Shown here: one piece after another, positions 34,540-45,850 of the stretch
How the letters are laid out: every line of letters begins with the position of its first letter
Numbering within the stretch: position 1 is the first letter of the stretch
DNA from: Alnus glutinosa
Lineage: Eukaryota; Streptophyta; Magnoliopsida; Fagales; Betulaceae
DNA: 64,000 nucleotides
Assembly (NCBI RefSeq): GCF_958979055.1
Contig: NC_084887.1
Coordinates: forward strand, 38,071,120-38,135,119
Direction of reading: 5' to 3'
Notes under the pieces: generated by a model
Told to the model about the DNA's origin: nothing
Database searches by the model: none
The model's input: only the letters and a program-made list of their open reading frames with translations
Position numbers and translations under genes: made by a program

Positions 34540-37500
34540 GGCAAAGAGGTGAAAGCTCGAACCTTTTTGGTGTTCCTCACCAACTGCACGAGGTAGACAA
34601 TTTTGTGATCGGCTGGTTTTTGACCTTTGGTTCAACTACATGTAATCATTAGCTTGGCCTTGGTTAGGACCATATATATAAAACGGATTTCCCAACTTAT
34701 GACCATGCAAGTAGGGAAAGCCATAAATATGAAAGAAACATTGTGTTTTCAATATAAACGTTGATAAAGAAAATTAATAATATTATTGATGGCAAAAACT
34801 AATTATTTTAATATAACTCATCCAAATTTATAGATGGTAAAACCCGGCTTAAAGCTACAAAAGGTGAAAATCTTCTAAGAATGAGAATAAAACGAAAGTC
34901 GGAATAATAAATTAATTATGAAAGTACTTGGTGCCATAGAAAATCTAAAGGTGAAAATTATTATGCAGGATATTTTTTAAATCACCTTCCGTCAATTTAG
35001 TCGAGAACCTTAGATATGGCTCAATAGACTTGTTGATAATGAAAGGTCGGACGGTACTTTTTCGCTCGCCTTCTATCCGGTGTTAAACCTTATTTTTTTG
35101 ACCCATCCATCGGTGATTTATTGCTTGCTTCCAAATCAGAGGGTTATTTGTCCAACCTCTGCCAAGATGGTTGAATTGACTTGACAGAAAGGTTTAGGTA
35201 AGGGTTATTTTTTTGTGTATTAATCTATTTTTTTGATCTATGGAGGTCTTTTTCAATCTCATAATTCATGATGGTTGATTGTTTGCTACTAGATATTAAT
35301 TCCATTATCATATTTGATGTGCTAATACAAAGCTTAATTATTGTTTAGGGAGACTTTGTTCTACATAGAATTTTGTTCTTATTTTCTTTTGTACTGCATG
35401 CGTCGAGCTATAGTATCTTTATATCGTTGAAGTTGTTCTTATACTCGATATATATGGCACACCAGCATCATATATAGTAAACTCAACGTGCCAACTTGGC
35501 TATTTATTTTCTTTTGAGACTAATGATCGGTGATACATCATGGCCGGCGCGGACGTGCATGTGAAGGATGATATATAAAGAATGATCAGAGAGAAAGTAA
35601 ACGTTTAGTTTAGTCTATTTATTTTCTTCTAAGCCCTAGCCTCTTAATCTAACAATGAATAATTATGAGCAATTTGCTCTTAATAAGGACAAAATAAAAT
35701 TTGGTAAACTCAACGTGCCAGCTGCTATTGGTTCCACTCAAGTGATCTTCTCCAAATTAGCTAGCTGTTTCGGTACGTAGCATGTGTTGCTTCCACCATG
35801 GCCGGACACTCTGAAGGATGTTATTTTAAGAATGAGATAGAAAACAGACGTTTAGTCTATTTCTGAGAAATAATTATGAGCAAGTTGCTCTTCATTAATT
35901 AATAACGACAGAGTCAAATTTTGGTACAACGCGCTCAAGTCTTTCTTTAAAGTAAGATCTTAGTAGGTGTTGTCAGTTGCATGTGTTACATTGCTTCCAG
36001 CCTTCCACCATGGCCGGACGTTCAAATTAGGATAAAGTAATATATATTCAGAAGCATTGGCGCCGTATGTGGACATATATATTAATTACATATACATGTT
36101 TGCTCGATCATATGACATGAGATACATCAAATGTTTATGTGATATTTCATTTTGTTTATTTCAAATAAAATATATGAGCTTATATATATATACACACACT
36201 AGAGAATTTTATGTCTTGAAGTTAGCACCAATTAACCCCCTCAAATTTCAAATATATATATAACACATTCTCTTTCACAACTAACTCCTAATTAATTGGT
36301 ATATAAAATGATGTCGATCTTCTGACGAAATAACATGTATGTCATCTTTATTTTCAAGTTGGACGAAGGTTTTGTTTCGTCGCATGATTGTTGGCACTAG
36401 CTATATATACGTACGTACCTGGTCACATCGTTGTTCGATTCTCAACATGCATGCAATAATAGAGTTGATCAGTACTTGACCCGATCGAAGCGGTCGAAGC
36501 TATATATATTAACGAAATAATGAAACTAACAGAGACAAACTCACTTCTTGTAAGATGTTAAAAGACTTCAATCTAAAGCTAGAAGAGTCTATAAACTCAG
36601 CAATATTAATTATTGGGCACTGGTTTTGGGTAACAATAATATTGGGCACTGCTATAATAATTAGTACTCGACTGGAAAGCTGACCTTTGACGACGTCATG
36701 ACTTGTATACTCATTTGGAGTCTGATTAATTAGATGCGTGATGGTTTAATTTTTTTAAGGATCTTAATTTTATTTCAAATGTTCGATAAAAAAGAGAGAA
36801 AAAATTAAATTAAAATTCTTAAAAAATTACAACACAAATACCATAATTTTTTTTTTTTTGCAAGAACTAAGCCAAATGAAATCGATTTGGCCCATGCATA
36901 TATGATAGTTGGCAGTTGGCACCAGCATTTTCCTACGTTAATATTGTATGCGTTTTCAAAGGTAGGTAGGTAGAACGCGAACATCACTCACCCACTCCAA
37001 AACAAATCCAAATTAACTGCACCAATCGCGATGCAAATATTCGGATGGAAGGTCAGTTTTCGCTATCATCTTAACATATTGGATCTATCAAATGTATTAC
37101 TCAAAGTTGACTTACTGTATTATGAGTTGACTTACTGTTTTATTTGGTCATTTTTTTTTCGATGAATTATTTGGTCACATTATATATATATATATAATGG
37201 GCGTTTAATATATATAATATAAATTTCTACGCTTTCCTGAGCTTTTTCGCGCATGCATGGCAGTTGGCACTACTTCCATTTCCATCAATAAAAAGGGGGC
37301 AGTAGCTCCAAACATCTACTGCAAAACGACCTCAACTCATGACTATGATAGTTTAGTTGACTATTTTCCTGGGAACAAATTAAGATTGAGGTGAGGATCC
37401 TTATATCCCTATCTATTTTCATGGCTAGCTAGCTAGCTGTAGAGTTTTTCTCTAAGCTCGTCACTGCATATTGCTGCTCAATCTAATTTCTATTATCATC

Positions 37501-38264
37501 TTGATCAATATTAATGTGCTAGTATGAAGCTCACTCATTTGTGCTTTGCAAAGAAACCCTATGGAGTTTTCTTTTGGGACAAATAAGAGCTATCATTTTG
37601 TTGTCTAAAGCTTGGATTTCTTGAGTGGAACTATACATTATTAATTTGACAAATATTCTTATAATTTCATTTAAATTTCTTTGATGGGTCTATATTAAAT
37701 ATTTTTTTTGCAGGATCCTCAAGGTAGTCTTGAAAACAACTAAATTTTAAGAGGGGTTGAACCGGCAAGCTGTTGCACTCTTAGCAGCTACCTGTATGTG
37801 AATTTAATGCTACCTATTTTTGCCTTAATTAATTTTGTTCCACTTGAAATACATACTTATACTGCTTTTTTTCTTAATTAACAAAGTCAAATTAATTTTT
37901 TTCTTTCAAAAGCAAAGGAAATAATAATGACCTACAGTACTGCGACACATTCTTCTCACACTCGTTACCATTAAGGGCAAAAGAGACCCTATGCCACGGG
38001 CTATTATGAATTTATAACAATTCTTTCGGCAGTACTTAGAGTTATGCGAATACTCTTTTTTGAATGAATGTTATGCTCATAAGTGCCTGGGTAATTTTTT
38101 TTCTCTCTCCTCTCTTTGAAAGGAATTGTGCCTAAAGAATCAAATCTATTTTGCTTTGCTTCTAACATTTTTTTTTTTAAAAAAAAAAAAAGTTTTTGTC
38201 ACTCCAAAAGAAACTACTTAATTTAGGAGGCTGATCGAGAAGAAATTACAGATCCAACATATAT
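34540..38264 (+). promoter_or_regulatory. Upstream region and 5'-UTR of DUF247 gene B
   Basis: Parts at 34560-34690, 37260-37565 and 37575-37745 match the upstream region of gene A, and 36910-37060 matches the orphan block at 29589. A 5'-UTR intron acceptor (TTTTTTTTGCAG, near 37714) precedes GATCCTCAAGG as in gene A. The middle (34700-36900) is AT-rich with CATGCATG and TATA stretches and includes a degenerate tandem repeat at 35520-36020. Confidence 0.5.
35520..36020 (+). repeat. Degenerate tandem repeat, unit about 210-260 bp
   Basis: Three ATGGCCGG boxes (near 35538, 35798, 36010) are each preceded by a related lead (GCATGTGTTGCTTCCACC or similar), and two are followed by related sequence (GAAGGATGATAT / GAAGGATGTTAT, AAACGTTTAGT / AGACGTTTAGT, AATAATTATGAGCAA with a TTGCTCTT tail). 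Confidence 0.6.
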
Positions 38265-39545
38265 ATGGCTGTGAATGAAGGAGATAGCATTAGAATTGAT
38301 ATCGACCGCTTGGTGTCTTCAATAGAAGATATGGTGTCCCATGATTTGATTATGCCGGCTAAGTGTTGCATCTTCAAAACCCCTGCCATTCTCTACAGGC
38401 ATAATGAAAAAGCTTTTATCCCCGATGCATTTTCTATTGGGCCTCTCCATCATGGCCGTCCAAACTTGAAAGCCACAGAAAATATTAAAGCCAAGTATTT
38501 GCAAGGCCTTATCTCTCGTTCATACTCTCCGCATACAATCCTAAGAACTCTCATCATTTCTATCACAGAGGTGGAAAAAGACGCTCGTGAGTGTTATGCT
38601 GAAGCAATCGATTACAACCCAGAAGAATTTGTGAAAATTTTGGTAATTGATGGTTGCTTTCTTATTGAGTTGTTCCGCAAGAAAGCTTATTTGGTGGCCA
38701 GAGAAGAAGATGACCCTATTTTCACCCAGTCATGTATGATACAATTTCTAAACCATGACTTGATATTGCTAGAAAACCAAGTACCTTGGATGGTACTTGA
38801 GATTTTGTTCAACTTGACAAAGCATTCCAACCGCGACTTCATCCCCCTAAGTCTACTTGCTGTGAATTTCTTGAGTATCACCCTTTTATCGTATGGAATG
38901 CAGCCCCAGCTAATGCAGACCAACATGAATATCCAAGGCATCGAGCATATTGTTGACTTGGACAGGAAGTTGTCAACTTTGTCAATTGAAGATAAAGAAG
39001 AAAGAATAGGGGGGTGGGAACTCCTGCCTTCTGCTACGAGCCTCGTGGAGGCTGGAATCAAATTCAAAAGGGGTACATCTTCTGAAAACATTTTGGACAT
39101 CAAATTTATTGATGGCGTTCTGGAAATTCCTCCATTAGTAATTCACGATGTAACAGAAACCGCCTTTAGAAATCTCATCAGCTATGAACAATGTTATCCT
39201 AAATGTGAAGCTAAGATCACTTCCTATGCGGTACTCCTAGACAGCCTCATTAATACTGCTAAGGATATGGATATTCTGTGCGAGAATAAGATAATTGAAA
39301 ACTGGTTGAATCCTGAGGACGCGGCTCAACTCTTCAACAAGCTTTACCTTGACACTTATGTGGACTATTGCTACACAGACCTTTGCAGGCAAGTAAATAG
39401 TTTTTGCCAACGCAGATGGCCTAGATGGCGTGGAGCGCTTGTGCGCAATTATTTCAACACTCCATGGGCTATTCTTTCCACATTGGCCGCTGTTATCCTT
39501 TTGATCCTCACCATGGTTCAAACTTGGTATAGCATAACAAGTTAG
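38265..39545 (+). CDS. DUF247 (UPF0481) membrane protein, gene B
   Basis: 426-residue single-exon protein starting MAVNEGDS. It has the complete DUF247 set: CCIFKTPAILYRHNEKAF, FSIGPLHHG, KILVIDGCFLIELF, HDLILLENQVPWMVLEILF, PSATSLVEAGIKF, LDIKFIDGVLEIPPL, TETAFRNLISYEQC, LFNKLYLD, RGALVRNYFNTPW and a terminal hydrophobic helix (AILSTLAAVILLILTMV). Length is normal for the family, so this is a good reference copy. It is very close to gene A, especially in the N-terminal third and at the C terminus, as expected for a tandem duplication or later gene conversion. Likely a membrane-anchored protein of unknown function. Confidence 0.95.
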   Translation: MAVNEGDSIRIDIDRLVSSIEDMVSHDLIMPAKCCIFKTPAILYRHNEKAFIPDAFSIGPLHHGRPNLKATENIKAKYLQGLISRSYSPHTILRTLIISITEVEKDARECYAEAIDYNPEEFVKILVIDGCFLIELFRKKAYLVAREEDDPIFTQSCMIQFLNHDLILLENQVPWMVLEILFNLTKHSNRDFIPLSLLAVNFLSITLLSYGMQPQLMQTNMNIQGIEHIVDLDRKLSTLSIEDKEERIGGWELLPSATSLVEAGIKFKRGTSSENILDIKFIDGVLEIPPLVIHDVTETAFRNLISYEQCYPKCEAKITSYAVLLDSLINTAKDMDILCENKIIENWLNPEDAAQLFNKLYLDTYVDYCYTDLCRQVNSFCQRRWPRWRGALVRNYFNTPWAILSTLAAVILLILTMVQTWYSITS

Positions 39546-40227
39546 TATTACTTACAATTTACAACGTACCTCGTGAAACTTGTTATGTACGTAATTGGTC
39601 TGTTACACCGGCCGTATTTAGAATTTGCATGCATGCGCTAGACTAGGACTCCACCAAGACGTGTAATTGGTCTGTTTCGTTTCAGTTGCATTTCTAGCTA
39701 TTTAGGTGATGATTGATTAATAAAAAATCGTGCAAAGTTTTATCCTTAACGCATTGTGTTTGACTGACGCATAGGATCGTCTAATATCCTACTATATTTT
39801 TAATTAATATCTTTTCAGCAAAATAGGCATGAAGAAAATGTTAAATATTTGCGTCACATTTCAGTTTTATATTAACGAGATGAATAGCTCAAACAGAATA
39901 AATAGTTAATAAGATATGTTCATTTGTGTTATAAGCTTCATATTGCTAAATGAAACTGAGTTTTATAAATAATTTTAAAGAAGCTCCAAATTGATTTATC
40001 TTTTTGGATTGATTGCACATATGTAACTAGTGTTTTTTCCTTGGTTTTTATATTTGGTTTGCTTCTTTCTCTATTGGGAAGAGAGTGACCCAATCAAGGA
40101 CGGAACTAAGGGGCCGGCAGGGGCCATGGACCCTCTCAATTAATCCAAGAAAGAAAGAAAAAAATTAGTTAAAAAAAATTATCTTACTAATCCCTACCAA
40201 TAAATTTTTTTAGCCCTTAGTCTCTGC

Positions 40228-40266
<39 letters not shown>

Positions 40267-40856
40267 AGAACTTCTAACTTTTTCCCTATACACAATATGT
40301 TACGATTCTCATAACAAATGTATTAAAGATCATAGATAATTTGCCCATTACCCAGATCGAGCTAGGTTCAAATATGTCAGACTTCCTAGCTACTAGGTCG
40401 TGTAGAGTTAATTTGGAGTTACGAATGTCCATTCCAAGGCGAACCATGGAATGAATGGAGAAAAAATTCGTAGAAATAATGACGTCCAATTAATGCCACA
40501 AACAATTAATATATGGCCATTCCACACCAATCACCGCCACAAAAACAACTTAAAACAACCACAACTAAAACCTGTTGATTTTCTCCTTCTTTCAAACTTT
40601 GTACACCATAAAAAAAAGTTAATAAAAAAGTTAGTATAAGAAGAAACTTCACTTAACACTTATCTAAATTTTTATCATATTTATAATTATCTCTCTAAAG
40701 TTAAAAAACTTTCGAAGGTTGAAATAACTCTTATACTTATGTAATCTTTTTAAAATTATAAAATTACTCTTAAATTATAATTTTTTTATATATAAAAAAA
40801 AAATAGAAAGTACAAGAAAAAAAAAAAAGAAAAAAAAAAAAAAAGCTGAAACCGCC
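39546..40856. other. Downstream spacer of gene B
   Basis: AT-rich, with a TA microsatellite at about 40231-40260. A possible small hAT-type element lies at 40097-40230, and a diverged relative of the 25334 TIR element end near 40645. No gene was seen. Confidence 0.4.
40097..40230. mobile_element. Possible small non-autonomous hAT element
   Basis: CAAGGACGGAACTAAGGGGC at the left resembles the CAGGGGCGGAGC terminus common in plant hAT elements, and AGCCCTTAGTCTCTGCCC at the right is roughly its inverse. No 8-bp duplication is visible, partly because the right flank is a TA repeat. Confidence 0.35.
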
Positions 40857-40909
40857 GTGGGTCAACAGACCCACAATGCACGGCCTTGGTCATGGGTCTG
40901 TTGACCCAC
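40857..40909. repeat. Short perfect hairpin
   Basis: GTGGGTCAACAGACCC (40857-40872) pairs with GGGTCTGTTGACCCAC (40894-40909), a 16-bp stem around a loop of about 21 bases. It lies after long A-runs. Not placed as a Rho-type terminator, since this is a plant genome; origin unknown. Confidence 0.7.
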
Positions 40910-41405
40910 AGCTGGCTGTGGGGTTATTGTTTCATAATTTTTTTTCTTACAAAATATGAGAGAATTTTGAAAATTTTACATCTTCTGTTAAAATTTATTG
41001 TTAAATCTTATGTTATGACAAAACTAATTTTAGGGACTACAAAAAAAGTAGAAAAAAAAAAAAACAGAATAAAAAATAATACAACCACACAAGACATCAA
41101 AATTTAAGTGATTCGACTTAATAAGCCTAAATCCAAGCGAATACAACCCGAAAGAAATTTACTATCAAAAGATGGAATACAAAGAGTAGTACTAGCTGAG
41201 AAAACCACTCAAACTCAGGCCCTAATACACTCAAATCTCACTCTCACACAAAAAAAAAAAATACAAAAAATAGAAACTCTCTTTCTCTCTAAGTGTCATA
41301 CGGCACCTCAAACATGAGAAAACACAAGTGAAAATGTGTATTCTGTAACTCTAGTTTCTGTCTCTTTGCATCTCAAAATGACCGAATGTGTCTTCAATAT
41401 ATATA

Positions 41406-41669
41406 GGGAAAATTGCACCGTTGATCCCTGTGGTATGGCATAATTATTTTTTACTCCCTGTGGTTTAAAAAATTACTGGGAGATCCTTGTGGTAGGTAAT
41501 AATTACAAATCGATCCCTGGCGTCAAATTCTGTTAAATTTTTTAACAGATTCCGTCAAATGCCACGTCAGCGACACGTGTCACCATCTTATGGAGACACG
41601 TGTCCATCTTAATAAAAAAATATAAATTTATTAAAAAATAAATAAAAATACTTATTTTTTAAAAAAAAA

Positions 41670-41709
<40 letters not shown>

Positions 41710-42300
41710 GAACACCAGCTTGGCCACCCATTTGGGGGTGGCCGCGCGCCACCCCCAGAGGCCGCAGGGGGTGGCCCGCGGCCACCCCCAGACAACTCCG
41801 GGTTGGCGCGCGGCCACCCCCAGGCCACTGGGGTGGCTGCGCGCCACCCCCGGATCTTCCAGGGGTGGCCCGAAGGCCACCCCCTGTGGCTTGGGGGTGG
41901 CCGTGCGCCACCCCCTGCGGCCTCTGGGGGTGGCGCGCGGCCACCCCCAGTGGCTGGGGGCGGCCAGGCCACCCCCAAATGGGTGGCCAAGCCGGTGTTC
42001 AGTTTTTTTTTTTTTTTTGAATTTTTTGAATTTTTTTTTTAAAAAAAAAAAATAAATAAGTATTTTTATTTATTTTTTAATAATTTTTTTTTATTAAGAT
42101 GGACACGTGTCGCCATAAGATGGTGACACGTGTCGCTGACGTGGCATTTGACGGAATCTGTTAAAAAATTTAACAGAATTTGACGCCAGGGATCGATTTG
42201 TAATTATTACCTACCACAAGGATCTCCCAGTAATTTTTTAAACCACAGGGAGTAAAAAATAATTATGTCATACCACAGAGACCAACGGTACAATTTTCCC
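41406..42300. mobile_element. 895-bp foldback element with GC-rich palindromic core
   Basis: GGGAAAATTGCACCGTTGAT at the left pairs with the right end (ACGGTACAATTTTCCC), and nearly every base over the outer 290 or so pairs with its mirror. The arms include GTCACGTGTC-like words (GACACGTGTCACC) and A/T runs. The core (about 41716-41996) is GC-rich and made of repeated GGGGGTGGCC...GGCCACCCCC palindromes. Flanks ATATATATA on both sides could be a 9-bp duplication but are low complexity. It resembles the long-TIR, transposase-free Mutator-type elements of plants. Confidence 0.8.
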
Positions 42301-42469
42301 ATATATATATATTGGCTAAGTCAGTTAAAATACTTCACCGTGAAGTAAAGTCAAAAAACTTCTCTATGAAGTAAACTGAGAGACAACGTGGCTAAGGGAA
42401 AAAGCACAAAACAGCTACCATGAATTAATGAGCCCACCACAAGACGTGTGAAATACAAGTCATTCTCGC

Positions 42470-42640
42470 GAGGAGTGCTACACATCCCAAATTTTTTTCC
42501 CAAAATTTGGTTCCCAAATGATGTGTCACAATTTCATGTGATTTATCATTTTGGGATTTGTGTCATCATCTCATGGGATGATGACACATCATTTGGGAAC
42601 CACTTTTTGGGATAAAAAGTTGGGAACTAGAGCATTTCCC
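42470..42640. mobile_element. MITE, 171 bp, 9-bp target duplication
   Basis: Perfect flanks CATTCTCGC lie at 42461-42469 and 42641-42649. The arms pair over most of the element (TTCCCAAATGATGTGTCA with TGACACATCATTTGGGAA, and ATCCCAAATTTTTTTCCC with its rough mirror). Mutator-derived MITE. Confidence 0.85.
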
Positions 42641-42672
42641 CATTCTCGCTACTTCCTAATACGCTTTTGGTA

Positions 42673-42910
42673 AGAGTAATGGTATATTTCACTTTTTATC
42701 TTATTAAGTATCCCATAATATTATGTGGTAGTCCCAATTAATTTTTAGATTTTATTTTTATTTTTATTTTTATTTTTTTAAACAATGAATAATCTGTTGG
42801 ATCCGGATGGTTAACAATATATATATATATACTTTGGCTATTAAAACTTGCCACATAAGCTTTGTGGGGGCATTTGTGAGATCTTTGTGTGATATGTAGT
42901 ATTACTCTTA
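42673..42910. mobile_element. Probable MITE, TAAGAGTAATG type
   Basis: TAAGAGTAATGGTATATTTC at the left and GATATGTAGTATTACTCTTA at the right are imperfect inverted ends, akin to the element at 32770. Internal pairing is weak and no target duplication is evident. Confidence 0.45.
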
Positions 42911-43489
42911 TTATTAATATAAAGAATAATAACTATTTTATTGGATTGATATGTGGCGATATTAATGCCACGCCTTCACCAATTCACCCATTGAGAAACT
43001 TAAATATAGGTTTGTATTTATGTTTTGAGTTGTCTATTAATGTATTTGTTTGGAGAACAAAAATACATTATTTCAAGACAAAGTAATTTGATGATGAAAA
43101 TATTTCCTAGTTGTTTCTGATTTGTTGGGAAAGTGATATAAAGTCGCAAAATTATTCCGTAATCTTGAATATAATATTTTTCTTCTTTGTGAGGACCCAT
43201 TCTTGAAAATGTGAGAATGAGTTTGAAATAAAGGAATGGTGACTCGAAACAGAAAACGAAAACACAAACAAACATATATAGCATAGTTCCGAGTCGCCTG
43301 CTAAACGTACATCACCTGAAAATGATTGCTGAATATTGGTTTCTCTAATTTGACGTCAATTTCAAGCACATTCATTCCACACAACTTTGGTCAAGCCTTA
43401 TGTACTTTTTGGAATAAATACATGTGAAGTTAAAGAAAAAGGAAGGTCGGATGATATGTGTATAACTTTATGCTGTAAAAGCTAAAAAG

Positions 43490-44156
43490 GGTTGAAGGAA
43501 ATTCTCCTTGCTGTCCAATGGTTGCAGATGATATAACTAGAAGAAAGGAATTGCCTATTAGGACTACCTCAATGGATTTGGATTCCCTACAATTGAAGAT
43601 CTTCTGCAATTGTCTATTTCCTACAATCTGGTAAACAATTGTGAAAGACCTCCAATAAAACTCACCTGCTAATTAAGGGCCTCTCACAATTATATTGTAG
43701 AGAACTTCCTGTAGGAGTTTCTGATCCTTCTTCAGTGGCCTTTTGGATTGGAAAATTTATTGGTTTTTCATTCTAAATCCATGCACGAAGCAAAGAATAA
43801 AGTCTTATGGGAATTTGCCCTTTTGCTTTGGGTGCTTTGAGCACTATATAAACAGTGGCATTTGATACCCGAGTGGATGATAAGAAGAGTGAACTTCTCT
43901 AGGAAGTGTTGCGATCGATGCTCAGTAAGAGACTAAGAGGTATTCTTTCTTCTTTTTTATGTTTTTTTTTTTTAATGAAATAAGAGTTGCTCCTTAATTT
44001 TAGTGTCTAAAACTCGATTATAATTGGCGTTTAATTTGAACTTTTCTTGCAGGGTGTTGAAGCTAGGCCGGCTAGAACAGAAATTTTAAGAGGGGTGTCC
44101 TTTCTTTTGATCACTCCTGAAGAAAGAATTTTAAGAGGCAAAAAACAAAACAAAAT
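43490..44156 (+). promoter_or_regulatory. Promoter and 5'-UTR of DUF247 gene C
   Basis: A TATATAAA box lies at 43845-43852. A 5'-UTR intron runs from GT at 43940 (after GACTAAGAG) to the acceptor TTTTCTTGCAG ending 44052, leaving about 104 untranslated bases before the ATG at 44157. Segments of this promoter recur at 46140-46384, 51840-52260 and 54900-55440. Confidence 0.7.
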
Positions 44157-45404
44157 ATGGCTAGGAATGAAGGCTTGGCACCTTCGATAGAAAACATGAT
44201 ATCCGTTGAGTACTTATTCATGTCGCCCAAGTGTTGCATCTTCAAAACCCCTGTCATACTCTCCAGGCATAATGAAAAAGCTTATATCCCCAATGCATTT
44301 TCTATTGGCCCTTTCCACCATTGCAATCCAAACTTGAAAGCCACAGAAAAAATTAAAGCCAAGTATTTGCAAGGACTTATCTCTCGGTCTCCGTCTCCAG
44401 AGACAAAGCTAAGAGATCTCATCAATTCCATCAAGGCCATGGAGGGAGAGGCTCGTGAGTGTTATGCCGGACCAATTGATTGCAGCCCAGAACTTGTGGA
44501 CATTTTGGTAATGGATGGTTGCTTCATCATTGAGTTGTTCCGCAAGAATGCTTACAAATGCCGTAGGGAATTAGATGACCCTGTTTTCACCATGGCTTGT
44601 ATGCTCCAGTTTCTATACCATGACTTGATTTTGCTCGAAAATCAAGTGCCTTGGATGGTGCTTGAGGGTTTGTTTAACATGACCATCGACCCCATCAGAG
44701 AAAACAAGTCTCTAACGCAACTTGCCATAGAATTCTTTTCTAACATTTTCTCATCCACAGATCCCGGAATAGTTCCCCCTATCCAAGACATCAAGCATAT
44801 TATCGACCTGCTCAGAAAATGGTTGGTTTTATCAACCCGAGAACAGGAAGAAAGCAGGGCAGGATGGCAGCTCATGCCTTGTGCAACAAGCCTCGTAGAG
44901 GCTGGAATCAAATTCAGAAGGGGTAAGTCGACCAGAAGCATCATGGACATCAAATTCATTGATGGTGTCTTGGAAATTCCTCCGTTACTGATTCAAGAGA
45001 CAACAGAAACTGTGTTTCGAAATCTGATCAGCTTTGAGCAATGCTTCCCCAACTGTGAAGCTCGGTTCACTTCCTACGCCATACTCCTTGACAATCTTAT
45101 CAACACTGTCAAGGACATGGACATACTCTGCGAGAATGAGATCATTGATAATTGGTTGAATCCAGAGGATGCAACCCAGTTCTTCAACAAGCTTTACCAC
45201 AATGCTTATGTCAACGAGTACTATTACCTAAGACTTTGCTCGCAGGTGGATGAATTTCGCCAGCGTAGATGGCCTAGATGGCGTGCAGTGCTTGTGCGCA
45301 ACTATTTCAACACTCCATGGGCCATTCTTTCCACATTGGTCGCTTTTATCCTAGTGGTCCTCACCTTCTTACAAACAATCTACAGCATGAAACAATCATC
45401 TTAA
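44157..45404 (+). CDS. DUF247 (UPF0481) membrane protein, gene C
   Basis: 415-residue single-exon protein starting MARNEGLAP. DUF247 blocks in order: CCIFKTPVILSRHNEKAY, FSIGPFHHC, DILVMDGCFIIELFRK, HDLILLENQVPWMVLEGLF, CATSLVEAGIKFRRG, MDIKFIDGVLEIPPLLI, TETVFRNLISFEQC, FFNKLYHN, RAVLVRNYFNTPW, then a hydrophobic C-terminal helix (LVAFILVVLTFLQTI). Its N-terminus is shorter than in A, B and D, and its promoter belongs to a different type (TATA box plus TTCTTGCAG acceptor). It is followed 450 bp downstream by an inverted repeat built from DUF247 3' sequence. Function unknown; nothing suggests it is broken. Confidence 0.95.
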   Translation: MARNEGLAPSIENMISVEYLFMSPKCCIFKTPVILSRHNEKAYIPNAFSIGPFHHCNPNLKATEKIKAKYLQGLISRSPSPETKLRDLINSIKAMEGEARECYAGPIDCSPELVDILVMDGCFIIELFRKNAYKCRRELDDPVFTMACMLQFLYHDLILLENQVPWMVLEGLFNMTIDPIRENKSLTQLAIEFFSNIFSSTDPGIVPPIQDIKHIIDLLRKWLVLSTREQEESRAGWQLMPCATSLVEAGIKFRRGKSTRSIMDIKFIDGVLEIPPLLIQETTETVFRNLISFEQCFPNCEARFTSYAILLDNLINTVKDMDILCENEIIDNWLNPEDATQFFNKLYHNAYVNEYYYLRLCSQVDEFRQRRWPRWRAVLVRNYFNTPWAILSTLVAFILVVLTFLQTIYSMKQSS

Positions 45405-45850
45405 AATCATTTCAATTAACTTACCATATAATTGATCCCACCAATGTCAATTTTCAATGTTTTTAGGAAAAGAAGTAAGTGTTGTATTTTCTTTTTGTTT
45501 GAAATTTTTCAAAATTAATGTAAGTGTTTATATATTGGGAAGTTTTCATTTATGAAGGAGTTAATAAGCCTTAAAAAAAAGGAGAGGATTATATGGGAAA
45601 AAGTGGAAGAAAAAAAAAATGAAGTCATTCATAAATGAGAATAACTTCTATAAGGACTTGGCATAAATTAGATCATTTGTATTGTAAAAAAAAAAAAAGA
45701 AAAAAAAAATGACACAATTTAAACACAAAATACTTTTAAAATATACAAAAATAGTGTTTAATTTTACGTCACATTAAAATATTTTTTATAACCAAAAATA
45801 AAAACTACCCCAAAACATATTAACCAAACAGATCAATCCAATTACAAAGC

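Noticed and set aside
40857-40909. Perfect hairpin as a microRNA precursor
   Set aside because: Stem of 16 bp is shorter than plant miRNA precursors need; no support without small-RNA data.
41040-41390. Minus-strand sequence recalling the downstream end of a copia-type LTR (TAGGCTTATTAAGTCGAATC)
   Set aside because: No ends or target duplication could be found; continuation is broken by the foldback and a MITE.
41609-42055. Open frames of 73-111 codons rich in Gly, Pro, His and Arg
   Set aside because: Translation of the GC-rich palindromic core of the foldback element.
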